Part shown: positions 35,072-41,313 of the stretch, piece by piece
How the letters are laid out: every line of letters starts with the position of its first letter
How positions within the stretch are numbered: position 1 is the stretch's first letter
IMG/VR virus record: IMGVR_UViG_3300021579_000016
Span: 1 to 43,978 of that record
Strand: one strand, 5' to 3'
DNA: 43,978 nucleotides
DNA from: a virus
The notes under the pieces: model-generated
Seen by the model: only the letters and a program-made list of their open reading frames with translations
The model's database searches: none
Told to the model about the DNA's origin: nothing
Position numbers and translations under genes: made by a program

Positions 35072-35097
35072 CAAAAGTATAGGCTATTTCTATACTT
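35072..35097 (-). promoter_or_regulatory. Leftward operon promoter with repressor-type operator
   Basis: TACTTTTG on the minus strand (35072-35079) fits TANNTTTG. It overlaps a palindrome AAGTATAG-N7-CTATACTT (35075-35097). The core GTATAGAAATARCCTATAC is shared with the repressor's own operator. Confidence 0.75.
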
Positions 35098-35204
35098 GTA
35101 AATACCCTATTTAGGGTATATTTCAGAAAAAAATAAACAAAATGTGTAAAGATTGGAGCAAATCGTTCCGTTTACATTGGAGTAAATAATAATATTTAAA
35201 AAAA

Positions 35205-35286
35205 CGGTTGACAACAAAGCACTGCCGCCAACCCCGCGCCGCAACCCCAACGCAAAGGCTCGACGGCGCGGGGTATGCGTCAGTGC
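35205..35286. repeat. REP-like element, copy Y
   Basis: GCACTG/CAGTGC (35219-35224 with 35281-35286) encloses CCCCGCGCC/GGCGCGGGG (35232-35240 with 35265-35273). It has the same ATGCGTCAGYGC ending and orientation as copy X, and a GGTTGACAAC at its left edge. Confidence 0.6.
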
Positions 35287-35355
35287 CAGTGTTGGAAGCA
35301 ACGAATTTTATTTTGAATTTTGGATTATTCAGCAAACAAAGATTCGTTTAAACGC

Positions 35356-35396
35356 AAAAAAGCGATAATGCAACTTTTCTGCATTATCGCTTTTTT
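35356..35396. terminator. Bidirectional terminator-like hairpin
   Basis: A 17-bp perfect stem (35356-35372 with 35380-35396) with A6 and T6 ends. Read leftward it terminates the integrase transcript after the attP-like region. Confidence 0.8.
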
Positions 35397-35515
35397 ATTT
35401 GACGGTTGTTTGACGCAACAAGGTTTGCACGCATACAACTAATTGATAGTCAATGTGTTTTTATTTGACGGTTATTTGACACCAATTTGTTGAGACTAAC
35501 AAATTGGTTGTCAAA
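35392..35515. other. Candidate attP: arm-type repeats and core site
   Basis: A 23-base direct repeat with one mismatch (35392-35414, 35458-35480) contains paired TTTGAC half-sites 11 bp apart. Immediately beside it lies ACCAATTTGTT-GAGACT-AACAAATTGGT (35481-35508), perfect 11-bp arms around a 6-bp spacer, the geometry of a tyrosine recombinase core. GTCAAA at 35510-35515 mirrors the half-site. The site touches the 3' end of the integrase gene. Confidence 0.6.
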
Positions 35516-36641
35516 TGCCCGCCATCTTCCGAATTGCCGTAAAATCTTCCAACCCCAGTTTCCGCAGGTACGCGAAAGATTGTTCGGGGCTACTGTGTCC
35601 TGCCTGTTTCATTAATTCCAGGATACCGATGCCCGTATCCTTCCCCTCCAAATACTGAATTGAAAAACCCGTATGCTTCCAACTATATAAGTGGTATTTG
35701 CCCTGAATACCCAATGCTTGTATCGCTGCTAAATTCGCATTATACCACCAATGTTCGCTCACGCGCTCGGTGGATGGCAGTCCATCGCGCCCGACAACAT
35801 AAAAATCGCTGCTATAGTCCCGTAGATTCAGGGTTTGTAACACCGATTGGAACGCCGTCGGAATCGCCACGTAATAGAATTTTGCATTTTTGGTATTGGC
35901 GGAGCGTAAGCGTATTTGCCAACGGTCAAAGTCAATGTCTCCGATTTTGAGGTTGCGCAAAGAAGCTGGACGCATCAAACAATAGAAAATCCATTGAATT
36001 GCAATCCACAAATAGGGACGGTTTTCGAGTATCCATTCTTTCATGCGCACGACATCATCGCGGCGATACCAGTCTGCGGATTCCGATTCGCCGTCCAATG
36101 TTTCCGTGAGTTTAAACGGATTGGTTTTTAAAAGTTTAAATTTGACGGCTCGGTTAAGCAAACAATTAAACGTTGCGCGGTAATTGTTCACTGTGACGGG
36201 ATTCAAGCCATCATTTCTCAGGGAATCTAAGAATCGTTCCGCTGTGGATTCGTCTATTCGTTGAATTTTATTCAACACGCACCAATCATTGAGGCAAAGC
36301 AACTGCGATTCAAACTGTTGAAACGTTTTTTGATTCTTGAAAACGCTTTTCCGATTGTCCAACACTTCAAATGCCTTTTTAACAACGTCGGCTTTTACTG
36401 TCGGACGCGCCGATGTGGGCGGCGGCATGAAGGCAGCTTTTTCAATCGCTATAATAATGGATTCGGCAGCCGCTAAACGGGCTTTGGATGTGGAAAGGTT
36501 CGGGACGCGCATTTTCATTTTGCGCGGTGGCGATTCGGCAGAATAATATTGCACGAACCATTGAACCGACAAGGAAAGGGATTTGGGGTAGATGCCTACA
36601 ATTCTACCTGCGGTTTGGATAGGCAAATTTTTTTTATCCAT
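35511..36641 (-). CDS. int: Tyrosine integrase
   Basis: A 376-residue site-specific recombinase. The N-terminal 80 residues probably bind arm sites, about 95-185 are the SAM-like core-binding domain, and the catalytic domain follows. Visible catalytic positions are R224 (LMRPASLRNL), a beta-hairpin lysine near 251-254, the YSWKHTG motif (319-325, with Lys in place of the usual second Arg and Tyr in place of the His), H349 in GHSS, and nucleophile Y358 (AYLRKL). The Lys variant is common in Bacteroidota integrases. It would recombine the circular phage at the attP-like site beside its 3' end. Confidence 0.9.
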   Translation of the reverse strand: MDKKNLPIQTAGRIVGIYPKSLSLSVQWFVQYYSAESPPRKMKMRVPNLSTSKARLAAAESIIIAIEKAAFMPPPTSARPTVKADVVKKAFEVLDNRKSVFKNQKTFQQFESQLLCLNDWCVLNKIQRIDESTAERFLDSLRNDGLNPVTVNNYRATFNCLLNRAVKFKLLKTNPFKLTETLDGESESADWYRRDDVVRMKEWILENRPYLWIAIQWIFYCLMRPASLRNLKIGDIDFDRWQIRLRSANTKNAKFYYVAIPTAFQSVLQTLNLRDYSSDFYVVGRDGLPSTERVSEHWWYNANLAAIQALGIQGKYHLYSWKHTGFSIQYLEGKDTGIGILELMKQAGHSSPEQSFAYLRKLGLEDFTAIRKMAGI

Positions 36642-36698
36642 GTTACCAATTTTTTTGGCGAAACATGGTAGATGAGACCTTTGGGTGCGACCGAATTG

Positions 36699-36741
36699 AA
36701 ACGCCGTAAAACATTGATTTTCAATATTTTACGGCGTTTTT
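36699..36741. other. Stem-loop in the integrase upstream region
   Basis: A 13-bp perfect stem (36699-36711 with 36727-36739), the right arm continuing into T5, with ATTGA/TCAAT in the loop. Read rightward it could be a terminator; read leftward it lies in the integrase leader. Confidence 0.5.
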
Positions 36742-37270
36742 AAACAATTTGTAGCAAGGACAGGACTTTCTACCATGTGCGTAACTAATTGTTTCTCAAT
36801 GCTTTAAAACGGTCGCAGTTGGTTTTTATTGCGCGGCTGTGACCGACCACTTGCCTCGCGGCGCAAAGGCTGTGCCAAATAAGATTCCAGCGAAACGCAG
36901 AATCCACAAACAATATATGCCTATCCCCTTTTCCATTACCAAACAGCCTTTTCATTTTTCATCCCCGCCCTTTTTTGACCCTTGAAAAATGTAAGCACGT
37001 TGCATTTGCTATTTTTCAGCAATTTTACCAAAGACATGTTTTAGTACATCGCACATCAAAATAAGCGAAATTTGAGCCGTTTTTGTGCGAAATAAGGCTA
37101 TTTTTCGTTGCACTTTAAATTAATAAGCCAAATTAAATTTGGCATCAATTGTTACGTTTTTGGTAGCCAAATTATATTTTGCGCCTATTTTGAGGTGTTT
37201 TAGCCGTAAATTACAGATAATTACACTACTCTAAACAATGAATCCATATAAAAGTATGTAAAAATATAAT

Positions 37271-37293
37271 TTATCCATATATTATATGGATAA
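37271..37293. repeat. 23-bp palindrome with two DnaA-box-like motifs
   Basis: TTATCCATATA-T-TATATGGATAA is a perfect palindrome. Each arm starts with TTATCCATA, one base from the DnaA box TTATCCACA. Confidence 0.6.
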
Positions 37294-37577
37294 GCAGTAA
37301 CGCAAAGCGTCCATAAGGAGCAATTTGCAGTACAAAAGCGCAAAACAATACAAATACATGCCAAATAATATATTGAATTATATTAAAATTACCAAATTGC
37401 CAAAATGCGCAAATTAGTTATATTTGTTTTTGCAATATTTTCAATATTTAATTTGGCAAACAAATTGTTTTGAATTTACAAAAAACAAACAAAAACAGCC
37501 GTATTTAAAACAATTTTCAAATACGAATAAGAAAATAAAAAATATGTTTTGGGGTTGCGCGGTTTCAAAAAGCATTG

Positions 37578-37585
37578 TATTTTTG
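37578..37585 (+). promoter_or_regulatory. -7 box of the initiator tRNA gene
   Basis: TATTTTTG followed by C, an exact TANNTTTGY match ending 9 bases before the tRNA's first base. This places the transcription start almost at the tRNA 5' end. Confidence 0.6.
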
Positions 37586-37594
37586 CGGCACAAT

Positions 37595-37665
37595 AGCGCG
37601 ATGGAGTAAAGGCAACTTACGGGGCTCATAACCCCGTGTTCCGAGTTCGAGTCTCGGTTGCGCCA
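37595..37665 (+). tRNA. Initiator tRNA-fMet (anticodon CAT)
   Basis: A 71-base cloverleaf with all arms. The acceptor stem has A1-C72 unpaired, then six pairs. The D-stem GAGT/ACTT contains A11-U24, and the D-loop is AAAGGCA. Anticodon stem CGGGG/CCCCG with loop CTCATAA (anticodon 37627-37629). T-stem CCGAG/CTCGG with loop TTCGAGT. Three features mark initiators: the 1-72 mismatch, purine 11-pyrimidine 24, and three consecutive G-C pairs next to the anticodon loop. Discriminator A; CCA not encoded. The small D-loop and the G6-U67 wobble differ from typical host initiators, so this looks phage-owned. Confidence 0.85.
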
Positions 37666-37677
37666 CAAGAAAAACAC

Positions 37678-37830
37678 AGGGATTCTTTTTTGGAGTGCTT
37701 CGCGCTGATGGAATCCCTCAAGAGAAATACAGGCGTTCCGATGGGTGAACGCAGAACAAGGCAAGGATGCGCGGAAACTAAATAAGCCGCGTTTCGTGGA
37801 TTTCGGTTTACTCCTTGCCTTTATTTTTTC
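37678..37830 (+). ncRNA. Candidate structured RNA downstream of the initiator tRNA
   Basis: Three stems follow the tRNA without a coding frame. They are GGGATTC/GAATCCC (37679-37685, 37711-37717), GCGTTC/GAACGC (37733-37738, 37747-37752) and AAGGCAAGGA/TCCTTGCCTT (37758-37767, 37812-37821). The last is followed by TTATTTTTT, a terminator shape. A small RNA co-transcribed with the tRNA and released by RNase P/Z processing is possible. Confidence 0.5.
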
Positions 37831-37966
37831 GTCATGCTCCAATAAAACGAGGATTGAAACATATTAGGATTTTTCCTAATTTCTTTTTCGCGGTCTTCCC
37901 TTATCACAAGGCATCCGACCGCAAATTGCTAACAGCCGTGTCCGACAAAACGAGGTTCGACGGTCT

Positions 37967-38000
37967 CGAAAAGCCATTCCGTAACAGGGATGGCTTTTCG
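37967..38000 (+). terminator. Hairpin upstream of the iteron array
   Basis: CGAAAAGCCAT/ATGGCTTTTCG arms (37967-37977 with 37990-38000), followed by CGTTTC. Its end resembles the end of the terminator at 9739. An additional GCGGTC/GACCGC stem lies just upstream (37890-37922). Confidence 0.6.
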
Positions 38001-38052
38001 CGTTTCTAATACCCTGCGATTCGGGGGAATTAGAAACGCGGATTGTGGACTC

Positions 38053-38780
38053 CCTACAACCGCCTACAAAATGCCCTACATCCGACAAATCTCCCTACAA
38101 AACCCGCGATAAAACGCTACATTTTCAACATCCCCAAAACACCCCGTAACACATTGAAAATCAATGAATTACAACTAAAATTATAAAAATACTGATTTTC
38201 CTATGAAAAACACCATCCTACAAGCCCTACAAACCCTACAAAAATGTAAATGATTGATTATTAATGATTTATCTTATTATTTCTTGTAGGGAGTTGTTGT
38301 TTTTTGTAGGGAGTTGTAGGGACTTGTAGGGAGTTGTAGGGGATGTAGGGCGTGTAGGGAGGCAAAACAGCGATGCCAGAAAAAAGTGTTTTTTGATATA
38401 AAAGATTGATAATCAATGCTTTAAGTGCATTTTTACAAAAATACATTATTTATAATTTATTGATTATCAATGATTTGTAAAAATGTATTTTGATATTTTC
38501 GTTAACTTCGTTAACTTCGTAAACTAAAAAGACGGGATTCTGCACAAATGTAAAGAATGCCGTCTTTTTGAACGGCGCGTCCTACACATCCTACAAAATG
38601 GGGGCATCCTACAAATCACTCCCTACAAGGCACTACAAAAACGGCATTTGTAGGGCGCAAATCCTACAAGCGTCCTACAAAACCACATCGCATAAATAAT
38701 TGATTTACAATGATTTACACCATGTAAAAAGATTTAATATGCCATTTTGTAGGGTCTGTAGGGTTTGTAGGGACTGTAGG
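38053..38780. repeat. Iteron-like TGTAGG/CCTACA array, candidate replication origin
   Basis: About 25 copies of one hexamer in 730 bases, in five clusters with alternating orientation: CCTACA at 38053-38099 (4) and 38217-38240 (3); TGTAGG at 38285-38358 (7); mainly CCTACA at 38581-38679 (6 plus one inverted); TGTAGG at 38748-38780 (4). Inside clusters, spacing is mostly 9 or 10 bp, close to one helical turn. Full units are often TTGTAGGGA. Together with A/T-rich spacers and dyads this resembles plasmid or phage iterons bound by an initiator protein, but an operator array or partition site is also possible. No gene covers it. Confidence 0.75.
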
Positions 38781-38906
38781 GAGCGTTTTTTGACTTGGGC
38801 AAAAAGTGTGAAAAAAGTGTAAAAACACCTTGTAACTCATTGATTATCAATACTTTATGTTGTTTTTATTTTGAAAAGTGTTATTTGTATCTTATTGATA
38901 ATCAAT
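38405..38906. repeat. Four copies of the dyad ATTGATWATCAAT
   Basis: Exact 13-base copies at 38405-38417, 38459-38471, 38839-38851 and 38894-38906, with weaker relatives near 38153 and 38248. They lie among and beside the TGTAGG clusters and form near-perfect palindromes, so they may bind a second dimeric protein. Confidence 0.7.
38526..38569. other. Hairpin between iteron clusters
   Basis: AAAAAGACGG/CCGTCTTTTT arms with an inner ATTCT/AGAAT pairing. A terminator-like hairpin that could stop transcription through the origin-like region. Confidence 0.6.
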
Positions 38907-38970
38907 GATTTGCGTGATTTATTTTTGATTTTTTTGTTAATATAGTTAACTATTTTTGGGACAAAATGAA

Positions 38971-39005
38971 AATGCCCTGATGAATTCACAATTCATCAGG
39001 GCATT
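38971..39005. terminator. Bidirectional terminator
   Basis: A 16-bp perfect stem (38971-38986 with 38990-39005), 3-base loop, A-run and T-run flanks. It shields the iteron region from the leftward gene that ends at 39024. Confidence 0.9.
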
Positions 39006-39023
39006 TTTATAAAATAAGTCAAT

Positions 39024-39461
39024 TTAGTCAATGGAGAGTTCCGTAGGTATGCCCTCCCAGCAATTTGGGTAGGCAACGAACAATTTTGAATAGCCATTTT
39101 TTGAGCAATAATCATAATGCGATTTGATGTGTTTTTTAACGCTGCCATCCGAACCGTAAAAACCCGTGAACGGCGTTTTGGGAAAATCTGCATTCTTTTT
39201 GGAGTCGAACACCACAAGATACGAAAAAAAGTTTTTTTCAAAAGTGGTTTTCCGCGATTTGCACAATGCTTTCAACGCATCCAAATGAATTGAATCCGAT
39301 TTTGGAGCATACAATTCCATTGTATTGGTGCGCTCCCCAACTTTTTCCGATTTTGTATTGATCAGCTCGAAATAATCCATCGGGTTGATCGGGGGTTTGG
39401 TGGGCGGATTCGCGCATCGAAAAAGGGAACACGCCAAACAGAATAAATATAGGTACCGCAT
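39024..39461 (-). CDS. Exported small protein, possible lysogenic conversion factor
   Basis: A 145-residue protein with a signal peptide-like N-terminus, MRYLYLFCLACSLFRC, followed by ANPPTKPPINP. It may be a lipoprotein attached through C11 or C16, though the lipobox is imperfect. The mature part is a compact alpha/beta domain with two Cys near the end (HYDYCSKNGY, YPNCWEG) that could form a disulphide. It lies beside the cI-like gene, where superinfection exclusion and other lysogenic conversion genes often sit. No family recognised. Confidence 0.6.
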   Translation of the reverse strand: MRYLYLFCLACSLFRCANPPTKPPINPMDYFELINTKSEKVGERTNTMELYAPKSDSIHLDALKALCKSRKTTFEKNFFSYLVVFDSKKNADFPKTPFTGFYGSDGSVKKHIKSHYDYCSKNGYSKLFVAYPNCWEGIPTELSID

Positions 39462-39543
39462 GTTAAGGTATTTTAATACGAGTAATTAACGGGTTAACTG
39501 TTGCAATCCAACTATTTGCATCGGTTTCGTTGCAGATGATAAA

Positions 39544-39921
39544 TTATTTTTGACCTCCGCAATCTTTTAATTTTAATTTCATTTCTTGTATTGTCTCTTT
39601 TGCCTCTTGCAACTGACGCTCCAGCGATTCGATGCGTGCCTGTTTTTCTCCCAAGAGCCGTTCATATAAATCGCCTGTTATATTTTGGCTCACCATTCCA
39701 TTATGCTGATTGATCTGGAATGGAGCGGTGTTGCGCAGATCAAATACACTTGCTGGTATATCTAATTCCGCGCAAATTTTTTTTATAAATTTTTCCGTAT
39801 AAAAATCTGCGTTCATAGTTTTTGTGTAATTGTTTATGGTAAATCCCAACCGAACCGCAAAAGTCGTTTTCGCAATCCCTTTTTCTTTTAAAATTTTTTC
39901 TAAAATATCTTTATGCGTCAT
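39544..39921 (-). CDS. cI-like HTH repressor with C-terminal coiled coil
   Basis: About 125 residues: an N-terminal XRE-type domain (THKDILEKILKEKGIAKTTFAVRLGFTINNYTKTMN) and a C-terminal coiled coil (EKQARIESLERQLQEAKETIQEMKLKLK) that probably dimerises it. It has no autoprotease domain. Divergent to the cro-like gene across an operator-rich region, so it most likely maintains lysogeny. The start could also be the ATG at 39939. The zincin at 41314 may relate to its inactivation, as ImmA does for ImmR-type repressors. Confidence 0.75.
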   Translation of the reverse strand: MTHKDILEKILKEKGIAKTTFAVRLGFTINNYTKTMNADFYTEKFIKKICAELDIPASVFDLRNTAPFQINQHNGMVSQNITGDLYERLLGEKQARIESLERQLQEAKETIQEMKLKLKDCGGQK

Positions 39922-40026
39922 AATTTCTAAGTCTCTCATAATCAATTAGTTATAAAAATGGCTAAAAAACAAATTGTTAACAAAATGTTAAAGTAGTAAT
40001 TTTTGTAGTAAAAAGAACGATAAAAA

Positions 40027-40057
40027 TTTGTTATTACTATAAATATTACTACCTTTG
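40027..40057 (+). promoter_or_regulatory. Early rightward promoter (PR-like)
   Basis: TTTG (40027-40030), a 19-base spacer and TACCTTTG (40050-40057): an exact fit to the Bacteroidota housekeeping promoter. GTAGTAAT (39995-40002) and ATTACTAC (40045-40052) form an inverted repeat over it, a likely operator. Confidence 0.8.
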
Positions 40058-40070
40058 TTTCATCAAATTT

Positions 40071-40145
40071 AAGGCTTAAATCAAGGCTTAAATCAAGGCT
40101 TATTTTAAGCCTTAAATTAAGACTTGATTTAATACTTAAATCAAG
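40071..40145. promoter_or_regulatory. Operator array in the cro-like gene leader
   Basis: AAGGCTTAAATC at 40071-40082 and 40083-40094, AAGGCTTA at 40095-40102, inverted TAAGCCTT at 40106-40113, and the dyad CTTGATTTAA-TAC-TTAAATCAAG at 40123-40145. The 12-base period is close to one helical turn, as expected for cooperative repressor sites downstream of a promoter. Confidence 0.75.
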
Positions 40146-40174
40146 CCACAAATATAAAAATTAATAAAAACAAT

Positions 40175-40429
40175 ATGACAAAAAAAAGAGAAAACGAGCG
40201 TCAAACGCTCAAAAAATTATTACGAGGGCATTTGAAAGGCATTGCCACGAGTTGCGGAAAGCACTACGAAACCGTCCGAGAATCATTGAACGGATACGTT
40301 GAAACAGGGATTTGGACAATCCCAAGTGTGGGAATCGCAGTGACAGAAAAAGTTGCCCAATTGAAAAAACAACAACAGGAACAACAAGAGGCATTAGAAG
40401 CTCAATTAAAAGAAAAAGAATTAGTGTAG
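40175..40429 (+). CDS. Cro-like small DNA-binding protein
   Basis: An 84-residue basic protein with an HTH-like segment (IATSCGKHYETVRESLNGYVETG) and a Gln/Glu/Lys-rich helical tail. It is the first gene behind the strong promoter at 40027 and divergent from the cI-like gene, the position of cro. It would favour the lytic route by competing at the operator array. A gene-free, RNA-rich stretch follows. Confidence 0.65.
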   Translation: MTKKRENERQTLKKLLRGHLKGIATSCGKHYETVRESLNGYVETGIWTIPSVGIAVTEKVAQLKKQQQEQQEALEAQLKEKELV

Positions 40430-40512
40430 GAAGAAGGCAGCATCGTGAGAAACAGTTTAGGTAAAATTATAAGATTCGTATTTATCGGGCGGCAGCCTTA
40501 AAAAAAGCCAAC

Positions 40513-40580
40513 GCATCCTTCGGCTAACGGTAAGCCAACCCCGAAAGGGGGAAACAGGGGTTCGACACCTCTAAGATGCG
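40513..40580 (+). ncRNA. tRNA-like element B, anticodon arm replaced by a GAAA hairpin
   Basis: Acceptor GCATCCT (40513-40519) pairs with AAGATGC (40573-40579) except one C-A. D-like arm GGCT-AACGGTA-AGCC (40522-40536) keeps the loop GG. Where the anticodon arm belongs lies CCCC-GAAA-GGGG (40539-40550), a GNRA tetraloop with no anticodon. T-arm AGGGG-TTCGACA-CCTCT (40556-40572) is canonical. The set would fold as a tRNA-like elbow that cannot decode. Confidence 0.65.
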
Positions 40581-41130
40581 CAAAAATAGATAAGGCGGTA
40601 AAAGTAGAGATGTGGATTCTTCACGTCCAGCCACTTTTTTGCCTTGTCGAAAAGTTCTTTGAAAATGCGTCACTTTTGATACAGGAATTTGGGATACGGA
40701 CAGACAAATCAGCATTCCCCGTACCCAAGCGGCTATGGCAGCCCAAAATTGAAAAAAGTGCGAGCAGATGGATAGAGTTTTTAGGTAAAACTCCACAGCT
40801 TTTTGCAGGACTGGCGAACATCGGGGTTGCCAATGTGATGACTGCGTAAATGCTGCCTTGTGTTTTGGTTATGCAAGGTGGGGCGGTGTGTAGTCTGAAA
40901 ATGGAGTCCATCACAACAGATAATTTTGGAGAAACGCCCTTTGGGAATAAAGGGGATAAAAAAGGTAAACGTCCGACGCGATTTTGTGTAACAGCGCGTC
41001 CTGACTGCCTTGATTTGCGAAGGGTCGTTGCGCGATGAGGCACGGTGGTACCGTGTGGAGCATTGCAATGTAATGAGTGAATCAAAATAAAAACAACAAA
41101 TATTAAACAGGCTTATTCAGGGTAAGCCGA
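40581..41130 (+). ncRNA. Candidate large structured RNA between tRNA-like elements
   Basis: Several local helices: CCTTG/CAAGG (40856-40878), CCCTTT/AAAGGG (40937-40954), GACGCG/CGCGTC (40975-41000), CACGG-TGGTA-CCGTG (41041-41055) and GGCTTA/TAAGCC (41110-41128). Composition is more GC-rich than other non-coding parts of this genome. Large ornate phage RNAs such as ROOL and GOLLD typically lie near tRNAs, which makes that class worth testing. I cannot confirm a match by eye. Confidence 0.4.
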
Positions 41131-41135
41131 AAAAA

Positions 41136-41199
41136 CCGCCCGAATGGAGATTAGTGGCGATTGAATGAGGGTTCGGGGTTCGATTCCCCGACGGGCGGC
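41136..41199 (+). ncRNA. tRNA-like element C, shortened
   Basis: CCGCCCG (41136-41142) pairs perfectly with CGGGCGG (41192-41198). T-arm CGGGG-TTCGATT-CCCCG (41174-41190) is canonical. The intervening 31 bases are about ten shorter than in a tRNA and contain no anticodon hairpin; a GG is present in AGTGGCGA. It lies directly upstream of two terminator hairpins and the zincin gene. Confidence 0.55.
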
Positions 41200-41202
41200 G
41201 AG

Positions 41203-41234
41203 ATTCTAAACCTATTTTTTAATCTGTTTAGAAT
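41203..41234 (+). terminator. Hairpin after tRNA-like element C
   Basis: ATTCTAAAC/GTTTAGAAT perfect 9-bp stem with a 14-base T-rich loop, beginning four bases after the element's end. It may define its 3' boundary. Confidence 0.55.
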
Positions 41235-41261
41235 ATTGTGTTTACTTAGTTTTCCTTGCCT

Positions 41262-41289
41262 ACCCCGCCAAAAGCGGGGTAAGTTTTTT
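41262..41289 (+). terminator. Intrinsic terminator before zincin gene
   Basis: ACCCCGC/GCGGGGT stem with CAAAA loop (41262-41280), then AAG and T6. It should end the RNA-rich transcript ahead of the zincin, unless antiterminated. Confidence 0.8.
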
Positions 41290-41313
41290 AAAAAACCATA
41301 AAAAATAAATATA

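Larger units (their letters stand above)
36642..37594. other. Gene-free A/T-rich region between integrase and initiator tRNA
   Basis: About 950 bases without a supportable gene. Visible elements: inverted repeats ACATGGTAGA/TCTACCATGT (36663-36672, 36769-36778) and TGCGACCG/CGGTCGCA (36686-36693, 36810-36817), a hairpin at 36699-36739, the palindrome GCCAAATTAAATTTGGC (37128-37144), and inverted DnaA-box-like TTATCCATA motifs (37271-37293). A -7-like TATATTTG lies at 37419-37426. It may hold integrase control sites and part of the replication origin. Confidence 0.5.
40430..41313. other. Gene-poor RNA-rich region between cro-like gene and zincin
   Basis: Nearly 900 bases in which no reading frame is convincing. 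Two short rightward frames (79 and 62 codons) and a 154-codon leftward frame overlap each other and cover hairpins. It contains two tRNA-like elements (40513-40580 and 41136-41199), a structured central part and two terminators at the end. Confidence 0.6.

Noticed and set aside
37424-37609. 61-codon frame ending in the initiator tRNA
   Set aside because: Runs into the tRNA and is A/T-rich without protein-like character.
37849-37860. GAGGATTGAAAC, similar to the end of many CRISPR repeats
   Set aside because: Only one copy, no spacers and no cas genes; a related AAACGAGG occurs at about 37939 but in a hairpin context.
40610-41038. Two rightward frames of 79 and 62 codons
   Set aside because: No recognisable domain, they abut without spacing signals and cover hairpins; more likely non-coding, though low-level translation cannot be excluded.
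40621-41085. 154-codon leftward frame
   Set aside because: Antisense to helices and tRNA-like elements, odd composition (many Ser, Pro, Cys) and no leader or promoter; treated as chance openness of a structured RNA.
40800-41100. Diversity-generating retroelement template repeat
   Set aside because: No reverse transcriptase gene and no second copy of the sequence in the window.
40513-41199. A tmRNA gene, with elements B and C as its two halves
   Set aside because: Each element pairs with its own local acceptor half, and no tag-peptide frame or tmRNA-like 5' end is visible.
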